Both the position numbers and the translations under genes were made by a program. From Colias croceus (lineage: Eukaryota; Arthropoda; Insecta; Lepidoptera; Pieridae): a stretch of 64,000 bases of DNA. Location: assembly GCF_905220415.1 (NCBI RefSeq), contig NC_059558.1:3112501-3176500 (forward strand), given 5' to 3'. Under the pieces are notes generated by a model. That model was given only the letters and a program-made list of their open reading frames with translations. It was not told the origin of the DNA and did no database searches. Positions 33,569-44,920 of the stretch are shown here, one piece after another. Position 1 is the stretch's first letter. Every line of letters begins with the position of its first letter.

Positions 33569-33931
33569 CAGGGTTACTTGTAAAACACCAGCAACCTCGC
33601 AGGACAAGATAGCTAACATCATAAGTAACAACATTTGTTCTACGACTTTTGTTAGATTTTATTTTCATACTAAAATAAATATTCATTTAATTTTCCGTTT
33701 GAATATTATAAACTCTACGCGCATCCCAGCAAACGAGAGGGGGAAGGGGGCGTCGCGTCGTCCTTTCGATAATGAATAGAACATAGACTTACAAATGTTA
33801 AGAGAGTACAATAAAAGCTTAAAAAATCATTTAAAAATAATTTATTGTCAATAGTCGTAGAACAAATGTTGTTACTTATGATGTTAGCTATCTTGTCCTG
33901 CGAGGTTGCGGGTGTTTTACAAATAACCCTG
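33569..33931. repeat. MITE with ~83-bp terminal inverted repeats (CAGGGTTA ends)
   Basis: The left arm 33569-33652 (CAGGGTTACTTGTAAAACAC...) and right arm 33850-33931 (inverse, ...GTGTTTTACAAATAACCCTG) match over their lengths with few changes. Both ends abut TA, consistent with TA target duplication. Confidence 0.9.
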
Positions 33932-33938
33932 TATAAAG

Positions 33939-34372
33939 AATCCCACCAAAAACATTTTCATGTAAAATGTTGCCAAGACGAGCCCATATGACTCGCACTG
34001 TCAAAAAGTTATATCTCATGTAGAGCGAAGCTTCTAACACTACACGCCCTAACTCTACAAGGCCTAACTTCACAAACTCTACACCTTAGTCAAAATATGT
34101 GGCTTGGCCATTTCGCTACATTCACATCGGCGTAAGGTGAAAAATTAATTCACTGTGCATTACTTTTGTGTTATACAATAGTTCTTGTAGTAACGAACGG
34201 CCAAGCCACATATTTTGACTAAGGCGTAGAGTTTGTGAAGTTAGGCCTTGTAGAGTTAGGGCGTGTAGTGTTAGAAGCTTCGCTCTACATGAGATCTGAT
34301 AACTTTTTGACAGTGCGAGTCATATGGGCTCGTCTAGGCAACATTTTACATGAAAATGTTTTTGGTGGGATT
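33939..34372. repeat. Foldback element with ~172-bp inverted arms (AATCCCACCAAAAACATTTT)
   Basis: Arms 33939-34109 and 34199-34372 are inverted copies with a handful of differences. The 89-base centre is AT-rich. It begins 8 bases after the end of the preceding MITE. Confidence 0.92.
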
Positions 34373-34465
34373 TCATTTCTTTTTGTAAGTTGTTTGTAAC
34401 AAAATTTTATTAGTAGTTATGTCGATTAAAGTTTAAATTTTTTTTTTAACAAGGAGTTACGTATA

Positions 34466-34632
34466 CTAGTGGTTCGCCCCGGCTTCGCCCGTGGTACCTA
34501 CATGCATAAACTATCCTATCTCTCAAGTTGGATCGAACTGCACATCGTGTGCGAATTTTATTATAATCGGTTAAGTGGTTTAGGAGTCCATTGAGGACAA
34601 ACATTGTGACACGAGATTTATATATATTAAGA
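34466..34632 (-). mobile_element. Chimeric Helitron: 5' part of one family, 3' end of another
   Basis: On the minus strand the first ~120 bases match the element at 18456-18661 (TCTTAATATATATAAATCTC ... CTTGAGAGATAGGATAG). The last ~40 match the family at 22070-22241 (GTACCACGGGCGAAGCCGGG, GCGAACCACTAG). Hairpin and CTAG are intact. Confidence 0.88.
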
Positions 34633-34649
34633 ATATCTAGGGGAACCAA

Positions 34650-35216
34650 GTTTTAGATTATTAGATTAGACCTCTAGCGTCATCAAAATTTAATTTAAAA
34701 TTACAGGTCTCATACAAACTCCCATCCCCTAGTTTAAGGGGTTGGGGGGTGAAAGTTACAAGTTTTATAATTTTTTTGTTGTTTGTGTGCTTATACTAGC
34801 TTACGTACAAAGTTTCAGCTTTCTAGGACATTAGGAAATACCTTAAGAATTTTGATGATCATCAAGTCAGTGACGAAATTAGCGTTTTTTAGATATAAAT
34901 AAAATCTGAAGTATAAAAGCTAATGTAATTAAAACTTAATATGTTCAATAAGTCCGCTATTGACAATATATCCCGAAAATTTTGTTGATCTAGCATAATC
35001 CAAACCCAAGTTATGAGGGTTCAAAAAAACGTCGAAGCGCTTCGAGAAAAGGTAGGTAGTGCCCGTGCTTGTTCGCTTGGCTCGTCTTGGCGGGGGCACT
35101 ACCGTGCCCCCAGATAGAAAAAATTCGATCACGAGGCGGGACTCGAACCCGCATCCTTTCGCGCCATTCCGGGGCGAATGATTGTTAAAGTTACTTATTC
35201 CTTCTCCACTGTACAA
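34650..35216 (-). mobile_element. SINE-like element with tRNA-like head and GC hairpin
   Basis: On the minus strand a head with a B box, GCGGGTTCGAGTCCCGCC (around 35135-35152), is followed by a hairpin GGGGGCAC-TACC-GTGCCCCC (35092-35111). A long body contains GTCCTAGAAAGCTGAAACTT and a C-rich/GGGGTTGGGGGG-type patch. The 3' end is near 34650-34680. The 95-codon minus frame over the head is not a gene. Confidence 0.6.
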
Positions 35217-36175
35217 TCAACGCTTAGCAATCAACAATACGAACAAAAAATTATACTCATATACACAGATTAATTAATATAAATTAATCGCAAGTAATAA
35301 GAAAACACCATTCACCAATGTCCGATGATTTACATAATATTATAACCTCAAAACACACAAACAATGCTCGCGTTAAACCAGTTCACGTGTAATTATATTA
35401 TACAACGAATTATGGCGGAATATGACGTCACGACTTGTGAAAACGAAAGTAATCTGTCAACGTAGGAAGTGAAGTTCAAACGGGTTTGACGTTTGTGTGC
35501 ACGCGGAATGCACTAGATTGGTAGCCTAGGTTCTATATGAGGACTAGATGGTATATAGCTTAGAAGTTGGAAGAAATATCATAGTACGTTTAAATATTTG
35601 GCGTTAATAACTGAAAATATGTTTGCATATTCCTAGGTGCATAGTATCATTAGTCATTACGATATTTTAGTTGACTACCCTTCTTTATATAGAAACTTGC
35701 AAATACATATTTTATATGCAAAAGTTTGTGAAATACCTAATGAAAAAAAAGTTTATGTTTGTTACTCTTTCACGCCATAACTACTGAACAGATTTGTATG
35801 TAATTTTACAGTAATAAAGCTACTACATTAGATGAATCGGCTATAAAAATTAATAATATACCCGGTCGAAAAGATAGCTTTCTAAGGTTGTAGAATTTTT
35901 TAAATACTTAGGTCAAGTAGCTTTTTCAAAGTAAACCGTAAGTCGTAATAAACGAACAAGAATTAACCTTTCCATTTGAAATAATTCTAGATTTATATAA
36001 TTTTAAAATAATTAGAACAATTTTTATGTATTCTTCTACATAAAAAATAATGCACAAAGATTTATAAACCTAAATCGTATACAGATTAATCATTAATACA
36101 TATTTGATGCAATTATAAATACAAGATAGTTGAAAATAATTTGTACTAATTATACAGCTTATTTAATAGAATTGT
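35217..36175. other. Intronic DNA with a Helitron 5' relic
   Basis: At 35750-35850, GTTTATGTTTGTTACTCTTT and ATAACTACTGAACAGATTTG are a decayed Helitron 5' part. Nothing else identified. Confidence 0.4.
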
Positions 36176-38438
36176 ATAATTCTGTGCCTCCAGTGAATAA
36201 GGGAATAACTCAAAAACAGCACTTTTCAGGAGAGACAAAAAACTATATATCAACACTAAATCTTTATAGCTTCAAATTTTTAAGCTTGTATGGGTAAGAT
36301 ATGATGTTAGACTTTAGTTTTACATATGAACAGATATTGTAACAACCCCATAAATATACTTTTTTCGTGTTTTTTTGTAGTTGTGCCCTTATGAACGAGT
36401 ACTTCATGGAATAACTCAATGTATTCACATAAGGTTTTTTTTGCTCTTTGCAATATAACAACTTATGCCCTAATGCACCATGTTCATAGTCGCATAACAC
36501 GACTTAAATTATTGCCAGTTTTGGTTTTATAGAAATGATGCGACTTATTATGCTTGAAATTTGTGTACTTTATGACTCAATTGAGGCCTTTTAGTAGAAC
36601 AACCATGCATGTAGTTTGAAAAACGAAAAAATCAACGGATTTTTTATCGTTATTAGATATAATAAAAACAAAACAACATGTAGGTGTTTATGCATTTAAC
36701 CCTAGAAGTCCAATCTACGTAAATTTAATGTACACCGCGGCGAAATAACTTTGTCTTTTCTATATTTACCATCGAATCGCTTCGAAATCCAGAAACAACT
36801 CATTAGCCGTCGAGACCTAGCAGTACATAGTTGGCTCTTCCCGGTAAATTCCGCTATTTTGTAGTAAAGAGGATGTTGTACGTCATTTTGACGTATAATT
36901 GGGCTTTTCGTAACTTTTACGATTGTTTAAAAAAATATTTTGTGTTGATTTATTTGAATATTTTTATTCAAAGTCACGTTTTACATAATATAGTATTATA
37001 TACTATATATTGAGTATAAAATAGGATCCAGAAAACTTTAACACTAGGACGAAAAACCTTCAATTTTAGTAAATGACGATTATTGTCCTCCGCTGGATTT
37101 GGACTCCAAGCAAGAGGATTGGGTAGCTGAAGATGTTGTCCGGAGAAAAACCGAATATATCATGGTGGTTATACATTGAGGAAACAAGCACTATTAAGAG
37201 ATAAGAGAAGCTCGAAAACCATATTCCTGTAAGTATGTTCAGTTACCTTACAGGGAAAGTTATAGGTGGTCAGTGGCAATATTTTACGGCATGATATGGA
37301 ATTTTAACAATTTCTATATCTTATAATATCAAAATAATATAGATAAATAAAGAAAAAACAATGAGCTGCAAAGATTTTATGAAAAAATTAAGCACAGATT
37401 TGAAGGTGCCTTGGATGCAAATACGACTTGAAGAGACTCTACGTGACAATATCCAAATTTTTTCAAAATATATGGTACCAGAGTATCCATAATATGTTTA
37501 CGATAATGCAGGACCAAAATAGTTTCGATATTGCGGATTTTTTTCCTATAAAAAGGCAAATTACAGTGGCTAAAACGCTATATGAGAGAGAACACAATAT
37601 TCATAATTTGTCAAGACTGGTTATAAATTTTTTTTTCTATGCGTCTATAATTATAGTATTATTGTAGTTAGATTAAATAAAAAAAAAGATTAAAAACTAG
37701 TTATTTTTTATAAAACTTACCCAAATATAAGAAGAAAATATTATAAGTTTAACATTTTTGTTGGCTTTTTTTAGATGATTCAATTATCGTTCTGTATTTA
37801 TATAAACAAGGAGTATAATATTAGCACTTAATGTGTTAATTAAAACTATATTTTTAATAGATACTATTGCAAAAAATAGTTAATTTCCATAGAAATATTA
37901 TTAGTATCCCAAGTTAACTGATAAATAAAAAAAGATTGAAAAATATTATTAAGCAAAAAGGAATAGTGTCAGTTGTTTCCGTGCAGTATTCAAATAGACC
38001 AATAGTAACACGGCATTAATGCAAAACTGTCTCATGTCGTCACTTGAACCAATGCCACTAAGAGTTGTTCCTTTATGCTCATGTTAGAAAAATGACACAA
38101 CTGCGTTTATACTAAAATAGTGTTAGCACGGATGGAACAAAATGAATTAAGTCTTTATTCAAAAAGTATAACTACACATATGTCTTTGTGTTCGTGGGTT
38201 ATTTTGACTCGAGACGAATAGTTCCTTTGCGATTGCCTAAAATGATGGATAAGGTAACTTATACCGTTTATCACACCCTACTTATACCGTTTGGGTCATT
38301 CGAAAAACTGGGTTAGGATGCAGCTAGAGATATGACCTTTTGATATGTTGTGTATTTTGACGAGCTGAATCCAATGGTGCAATAAAAACCAAAGGGAATA
38401 ACTCGTCTTACTCCCTTATTCACTGGAGGCACAGAATT
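36176..38438. mobile_element. DNA transposon of about 2.26 kb with 29-bp terminal inverted repeats, unassigned
   Basis: The left end ATAATTCTGTGCCTCCAGTG, AATAAGGGA (36176-36204) is matched by its inverse at about 38410-38438. Inside are several broken frames. One + strand frame at 37359-37500 reads MSCKDFMKKLSTDLKVPWMQ and stops at a TAA; another lies at 37428-37667. These may be transposase remnants. The size suits an autonomous cut-and-paste element that has decayed. I could not recognise a DDE signature, and a piggyBac-like origin is only a guess. Confidence 0.72.
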
Positions 38439-38564
38439 ATTATAACACATTATTTAACCTCATTTACCGCTTCGTAAGTGAGATAATGTATTTAACTTAT
38501 ATAATTCTGTAAATTTTTAATACATAAACATTAACTTTTTAAATATTGTACATGCGGTTGCTTT

Positions 38565-38645
38565 TTAGAGTTCCGTAGTCCGACAAGGAACCCTTATAAG
38601 ATCGTTCAGTCCGTCAATCCTAGTCTGTCACAGCACAATATATTC
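38565..38645 (+). repeat. Dispersed repeat fragment (AGTTCCGTAGTCCGACAAGG)
   Basis: AGAGTTCCGTAGTCCGACAA followed by GGAACCCTTATAAGATCG is a sequence type that I recall being dispersed in Lepidoptera. Only a short piece is present. Confidence 0.45.
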
Positions 38646-38892
38646 TACGTTTATGGATCGATTTGCATGAAACTTGTTTACTATTTTCACGCAAAAATAT
38701 CGATAGTGATCTACTACATACAATATGAAATAACAGCACAATAACAGTAACATATTGCTAAAAACGATTCGCGTAGATTTCTTTTTCAAAATTATTTAAA
38801 TAAAAGTTAATAAATACAGAGGTAAGGAATAAATACATCATTAAAGTCTCTACATTCAAACAAGAATATTACAGTTAAGTTTTTTTTTAATT

Positions 38893-39066
38893 AGAAATAA
38901 AACTAGAAAACGTTTTATTTGCCACCATGTTCACAAATATAAATCTTAATAATCTAACACACAGAACAGAAACAAAATAGCAATGGTGGCAAAATGTACT
39001 CCCCGTCAGCAAAGCAGCAACAACTTAAAATGTACTACTACAATGATTTTCAGAGGGGACCACGTA
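38893..39066 (-). repeat. Retroelement 3' end, minus strand (GTTTTATTTGCCACCA)
   Basis: It contains TTTATTTGCCACCA, AGCAATGGTGGCAAAA, CTCCCCGTCAGCAAAGCAGC and GATTTTCAGAGGGGACCACG. The same segment occurs in + orientation at 63776-63962, ending at AATAAA, so this copy is on the minus strand. Confidence 0.8.
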
Positions 39067-39106
39067 TTTGTTGAACACTTAGGTTGAACATAACTGCATA
39101 AGAATA

Positions 39107-39128
39107 TGTTATAGAAAATTTTCTATAA
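39107..39128. repeat. Perfect 22-bp palindrome
   Basis: GTTATAGAAAATTTTCTATA plus AC is fully self-complementary. No larger repeat context was identified. Confidence 0.8.
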
Positions 39129-39679
39129 CACCCATAATTGAACAGCGGATATAAAGAACAATGATGATATAAATATTGCCTTATGTAACCGCTTTCTATG
39201 GTTATTGTTAATAAATAATAGAATCAATACAATGATCATAAAGCTTTGTTCATAATGGCATTGGAATTATTATTAATATTGTATTTAGGTTGAATATTTA
39301 CAAGAATTATAATTGAAGTAATTTATTATTTAATTAATGGATGGTTTTGTGTTATTATTGTTTAGTGTAAATATTTTAACATTATTATATTAATAGAGCG
39401 AAAATGTAATCTAGATAACTAGGTTAATATGTAAGTAATTATCTAACGTACATTACTCTAAAGTCAGTATATTACAATGAATTATTTGTTTTAATTATTT
39501 TTTATAAAATCGACGCATAATTTATTATTTTGCGAGGTCCAGGTCGCAAATTATCTGTACTAAAATAATATTTTAAGCCCTATATGATAAGAGTGCCCTT
39601 GCAGACTATTATTTGCTATGTCAGCTCATAAAAATATAAATAAATGACAGTAAAAACATGCTACATTACGATTAAAACT
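39129..39679. other. Intronic DNA, nothing recognised
   Basis: AT-rich, with no coding or repeat structure found. Confidence 0.4.
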
Positions 39680-39687
39680 CGGCTATT

Positions 39688-39888
39688 CAAAAAAGTGAAG
39701 TCCCGTGTCCCCTAGTGGGGTAAGGGGCAGATGCATTATGCATCACAGATCGATTTTCTTTAGGGACAAGTAGGTATCAGCCTTCTGTTTCCTGCCAGAG
39801 GAAGACATTTTTTTTCTTCGTCTCCACCGGGTATCGAACCCAGGACCCCTCGGTTCTACGCTCACGCGTCAACCACTGAACCAATGTC
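39688..39888 (-). mobile_element. tRNA-derived SINE, minus strand, with target duplication
   Basis: It is the inverse of the SINE at 15930-16138: B box as GGTATCGAACCC (inverse GGGTTCGATACC), A box as CCACTGAACCAATG. CGGCTATT at 39680-39687 and 39889-39896 is the target duplication. The B box has one change, C-to-A at the variable position. Confidence 0.88.
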
Positions 39889-39896
39889 CGGCTATT

Positions 39897-40850
39897 TGAA
39901 GAATGTTAATAACTATTTAAAATATCGTGCAAGGTTAATACAATGTCAAATTTAAAGTCTCGTAATACAACAGAAATTACTTAAATTATCAACCACTGTA
40001 TGACCCTCAGACATAAAACACTAATAACAATAAAATATGAATGTCGAACTTTTACTTTTAAATCTTATGTGGGTTAGTTACTTTGAAATTGGTATCGATT
40101 TGTTTTAGGTAATTGTAATGTATACGGGCCTATTTACTACACATTTTCTATTATGTAATTAAAGGTATGAATCTAGTACTACTATTAAAAGGAGTCCAAT
40201 TTTGTATACAGTTGGGGACGATTTTAAAACATGCAATTAAATAATTAATATTATACATTAAACATGACAGTATAGTATTATATTATCTGTAATGATATAT
40301 AGGATATACCAATGGTATTAAATATTATTATCTTAATATTCGTTTATTCCAAAAAATGCAGTTAAAAGCTTCATTAATTTTACCAGTTTGAATCATTGTT
40401 TTTTGTGAATAAAAACTTGATTCTCAAAAGTACAAAACATTATGAACCCATGTATTATAAACACATTTTTTTATTAAATTAAATTAAAAAATAGTGTGAA
40501 CACATCTTTACAATGCGAACTTTCAACGCATCTCGTATTCTGTCAAGATGTCAGTCATTGTGGGACAGATAACGAAATAATTTGTTTGTGTGAGAGAAAT
40601 TTTAACATTATTATCTATTATTATAATGATATAATGTTTCGATGTCTCGTTATATTGGGGAGTGTATTATTATCTGTTTTGTAACACTTCCATACTTATA
40701 AAGAAGATATTTGAAAAGGTTTCTCAGCAATTGGCAGCTCTTTTCTGTCATCCATACACGATTCAGTTTCTATATTGTATAAATATTGTACAATGAACCT
40801 TGTATTTACGTCTTATTTTACGAAGGTTTTTACAAAATATATATTTTGTA
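39897..40850. other. Intronic DNA, nothing recognised
   Basis: A 62-codon frame at 40496-40684 lacks any domain. No repeat structure. Confidence 0.4.
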
Positions 40851-40852
40851 TT

Positions 40853-41081
40853 ACGGTGCATTTACATCAAACGAGTGAATGCTCATTTTAAGCCCACTAT
40901 GTCAAATTATTTAAGTGTAAACAGGCGTAGAGTATTCTCTCGTTATTTTTAGTGCGTTCGAAAAGATTCTATGCAATGTTTTAATATTGAACAACAATGA
41001 ATACGAGTTTTCGTTCACACTAAAAGATCACGAAGAATGCTCTTGCTCTAGCTCTATGTTCGCTTGATCTAAATGCACCGT
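40853..41081 (-). repeat. MITE, ACGGTGCATTTACATC family, copy 1
   Basis: Terminal inverted repeats ACGGTGCATTTACATCAAAC and the inverse of GCTTGATCTAAATGCACCGT. In the opposite orientation the interior (ATAGAGCTAGAGCAAGAG, TCGTGATCTTTT) matches 58217-58443. Confidence 0.87.
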
Positions 41082-41553
41082 TGCATGAACGACTAAAACC
41101 AACTCTTTTGAGTGACCTGAATACAAAACAGAATCCTGAAAGTTTATTGACCTTTTTACCTTATTTACTTCCATTATCACTTTGGAAAATACTCGTACCT
41201 TTGAGCAATTCCTGAAAGGTACTCCCAAATTAAAACTTGCTAACTAACAACGGTACCGTGCAAATAAATTCAAATATTAATTTGAGAAGTCAATGTACGA
41301 GGTCAAAAACCTACATTTTCCAAATAAATTAAACTCTTTACATATGATATGAGACGATATGCGACCCAGGAAGGGATTTTATGTTCGTTGACATTTTATG
41401 TGTAAATTTGCTTGGGGTTTGCGAAATATTAAGATTTCAATGTTATTCGAAATGGAAATATCGTGTCACTATGGCAGAGTACAATGTTATTATTATAAAA
41501 AAATAAATGAATTAAATAAAATGTCAAAAACCGGGAAGGGATCTTAATAAAAC
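41082..41553. other. Intronic DNA, nothing recognised
   Basis: The minus-strand frame 41028-41228 lies partly in the MITE and has no domain. Confidence 0.4.
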
Positions 41554-41561
41554 ACTATATT

Positions 41562-42653
41562 CTAGGAGGTAGCAACGTTGACAAGTGAGCATTTTAGTAT
41601 AGTTGGTTCTTTGATATGCTGTTCCTCTTGCTATTTCGGTTACAGTCCGGGCTGTCTGGCTGGCCGCAGTGGTTGCGTTTATTAGTGCGCATCTTATCTG
41701 CACAGGAAAATATCCTTAATTTAAAGTCATTTTTTAACGCGTAATTTTTAATCGTTTGCCTTTAGATAGATCCATTAGACATACATTTTTTATTGCAAGA
41801 CGTGTTTTTCGTTGTTAAATAGGTGCCAGACGCAATTTTTATTTCAAAATAATTAAAATATCATCGAAATAAGTGAAATTCCATCAACATGAGTCCCAGT
41901 GAAGGATAAGTAATCACTGTGTTACTTATACTATATATAATATTCATTTCACTATTTACAGTTTTTTTGCAACAATCTACCGTATCGCCTCCTTTTTCTC
42001 AACGAACCTCAAATAGGACGTTAATGTAAACTTGATTAAACCAAATATCATCAAGATATTTAAGACTTTTTAACGGATTTTAAACGCGATTTATTCATTG
42101 TATTATTTTCCCAAGTCTTTAATTTCAAAATGTATAATACTCGCGTAAAATCAAACACTAGAAAATACAAATATCATCAAATTCATATTTATACCCAAAA
42201 GTGTAATAAATATGAAACCATCTATTAAAAATATTAGTTTACTAATTATTCAATATAAGTATTAAAAAAGGATAATATAATATAAATAATAAAGTTATTA
42301 CTTACCTTTTAAGCGGACTCATGTTGATGTAATTTCACTTATTTCGATGACATTTTAGTTATTTTGAAATAAAAATTGCGTATGGCACCTATTTTACAAC
42401 GAAAAAAACGTCTTGCAATAAAAAAATTATGTCTGATGGATCTATCTAAAGGCAAAAGATTAAAAATTACGCGTTAAAAAATGACTTTAAATTAGGGATA
42501 TTTTCCTGTGCAGATAAGATGCGCACTAATAAACGCAACCACTGCGGCCAGCCAGACAACCCGGACTCTAACCGAAATAGCAAGAGAAACAGTATATCAA
42601 AAACCCAACTATACTAAAATGACTTTTTTTTAAACGTTGCTAGCTCCCGTACC
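41562..42653. mobile_element. 1.09-kb element with ~352-bp inverted arms and 8-bp target duplication
   Basis: Left arm 41562-41913 and right arm 42298-42653 are inverted copies (for example GGCTGGCCGCAGTGGTTGCG against the inverse of CGCAACCACTGCGGCCAGCC). ACTATATT flanks it at 41554-41561 and 42654-42661. The 384-base centre is AT-rich and non-coding. Confidence 0.92.
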
Positions 42654-42661
42654 ACTATATT

Positions 42662-43190
42662 TAATAGAGGACGTTCTTTTCAGTTATTGAAATAAAAAGT
42701 AACTCAATTAATGAGTCCACAATATATTCTAACTTCAAAAATAATAACATACATTAAAATGTCACTTGCACATTCGTTAGATTAAACAGATAAGTTTTTG
42801 TTACTAGCAACAATTATGATAACCTTATAAAGCTGGCCATAACTGGCAAGTGGCAACACTACCGTACAAGGATCTTATTTCGATTGTATAGTTCACAGTT
42901 CCCTTCATTGTGTACACGCTATTGTTCTAACGGTTCATTGTATCAAACATTTAAAACATTATAGACTGTACGAAAGATTGACTAATTGTACGAACTGTGA
43001 ATGTTTTCGTCAACAATGACCGAAATCTCCTCCAATACTATTGTATTGTGATCTGATTATGGGTTATCCTTCTATTATTCAATTATATGTGGATAATAGC
43101 TATAAATTTTTCTTTATTAGAAGGTGAAACATGAGACCTAAAAACTTATGAGAAGCATCTGGGTAATTTACTGAGGCAATCTGTATAAAC
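42662..43190. other. Intronic DNA, nothing recognised
   Basis: A weak inverted pair TTCACAGTT / AACTGTGAA near 42892 and 42999 is the only structure. Confidence 0.4.
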
Positions 43191-43610
43191 AAACAAACAA
43201 ACAAACAAACAAAAATACTTTATTGTGCACCACAGAGAAAAGTACAAGTAAGGACACAATACATTGTTAATAAAAGAGCACAACAGGCGGTCTTATCGCT
43301 CAGACAGCGATCTCTTCCAGACAACCTGGTGGACAAGGAGACGCAGTGCAAAAGTAATAAAAAAACAGGGCAAAGTGCACTAAAAACAGAAAAAAAATAA
43401 ATAAAAATCTATATATATAAATAGATATTAATATAAAGCATACAAATATACATAAACATACACATATAGTATACATAATGTACATACATAATATAATCAC
43501 TATATAAATAGATGCAAACATATATATTACAATATGAAAATAAACAAATACATATATATAAATACACATACATAAAATAAAAAACGCACACAGACACAAT
43601 TGACTAATAA
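43191..43610 (-). repeat. Non-LTR retrotransposon 3' end, minus strand, with low-complexity part
   Basis: (CAAA)n at 43191-43213, ACTTTATTGTGCACCACAGA, then GGCGGTCTTATCGCTCAGAC and AGCGATCTCTTCCAGACAAC: the inverse of the family at 1650-1827. A (TA/CATA)-rich stretch follows to 43580. Two overlapping minus frames there (Tyr/Ile/Cys-rich) are low-complexity artefacts. Confidence 0.78.
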
Positions 43611-43797
43611 AATAAATAATGAATTGATTACTGTAAAAATAATTTTACAGAATCTTATCTTTATATAATGTTGTTTTCTGAATTAGGCATAGAGCTTGCT
43701 GAGTAAATTTAAGTTTGATTTAAAGTTTATAAACTTAAGTATTAGACAAATAAAACTCAAAAGTTAATACCTATAGAGCTGATGAACATCAATCTCG

Positions 43798-43985
43798 TTT
43801 CAAACTCAAACTCAAACTCAAAACTCAAACTCAAACATTCATTTATTCAATTAGACTACTATTTAGTAGCACTTTCGAATCGTCATTACATAGATAAGTA
43901 TTTTTAACATTTACCACCGATTCGGAAAGCAGTATCTATGGAGAAGAATCGGCAAGAAACTCCATAGTTGCTCTTTTAACATCAT
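43798..43985 (-). repeat. Non-LTR retrotransposon 3' tail, minus strand, with (ACTCAA)n
   Basis: (ACTCAAA)n at 43803-43836, CATTCATTTATTCAATTAGA, AGTAGCACTTTCGAATCGTC and AGAAGAATCGGCAAGAAACT. Read on the minus strand it ends AATAAATGAATG(TTTGAG)n, a classic lepidopteran LINE terminus. Confidence 0.78.
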
Positions 43986-44526
43986 GTCAATATTACAATA
44001 TATGAAACTTATATCTAACTACATAGCTATACAACGAAATATAATATACATTTCAAAGCTATACAACGAAATTATCATTTATACTATTATAAATAGCAAT
44101 ATACGCTTGAGCATAAATCCCTCGTTTCAACAACTCTTCACGATTACTTTTAGCTCATTATCATTATTTTCGTTACAGATTATGCTACAGACATTAAAGT
44201 GTAATTATTCATGTGCGAACACCATGCCCTATAACGTATACGGCTAGGCAATGAGATTAAACAATAATAAGGATGAATATCGTATAATAAATCATTGTCG
44301 TTGGATAATTACACCGAATCTCATAATGATATCGTAATAATCTATAGATGAATTTCCCACAAGCACGTTGCGAAACGGCCCGCCGGCTTTCTGGAGCAAG
44401 GTCGCCAAGATGGCCGCTAAAGCAAGATGGTGGTATTGTCAGATGCTTTCGCGCCAATTAGCTTACGGTTTTTTTATGATTGTGTTTTTTAAGTGCAAAT
44501 TATGGATGTAGAGTATATTATTGTTA
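43986..44526. other. Intronic DNA with a GC-rich patch
   Basis: 44340-44460 is clearly GC-richer (GGCCCGCCGGCTTTCTGGAG, CCAAGATGGCCGC). A 66-codon minus frame covers it but has no known domain. Identity unknown. Confidence 0.4.
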
Positions 44527-44714
44527 TCTTTACTTAATATTTTAAAGCTGAAGAGTCTGTTTGTTTGAACGCGCTAATCTCAGGAACGAATGGTCCGATT
44601 GAAAAATTATTTCGGTGTTAGATAGTCCATTTATCGAGGAAGGCTATAAGTTATATATCACGCTAAGACGAACAGAAGCGGAACAATGCGGGTTAAATCG
44701 CGGGGCAAAGCTAG
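44527..44714 (+). mobile_element. Helitron, Lep1-type
   Basis: It runs from TCTTTACTTAATATTTTAAA through CTATTTATCGAGGAAGGC-type landmarks to GCGGGTTAAATCGCGGGGC and CTAG|T. Confidence 0.86.
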
Positions 44715-44865
44715 TTTATATTTAAAATAGGTGAAAATTACGTTATAGTTATTGAAGAAAACAAAACCAATGTCACTTTGTTAAATTTTGAAAATGTTGC
44801 GTAGAACTTATCATAATATAAATGTTTTTGAAAATATCGCACGCTAATTATGTAAATTAGGGCCT

Positions 44866-44920
44866 TATCGCCGCCAGCGATCTCTGCTAGGCAACCAAAT
44901 TGACAGGAAAACGAGACATA
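44866..44920 (-). repeat. Short retroelement fragment
   Basis: GGGCCTTATCGCCGCCAGCG and ATCTCTGCTAGGCAACCAAA is a diverged minus-strand fragment of the family at 1650-1827. Confidence 0.55.

Noticed and set aside
33888..34073. 61-codon minus-strand frame with plausible amino-acid content
   Set aside because: It spans the junction of two MITEs and lies mostly in an inverted-repeat arm.
43300..43599. Cys/Tyr-rich minus-strand frames suggestive of a membrane peptide
   Set aside because: They are translations of a (CATA)n/(TA)n low-complexity tract within a retroelement 3' end.
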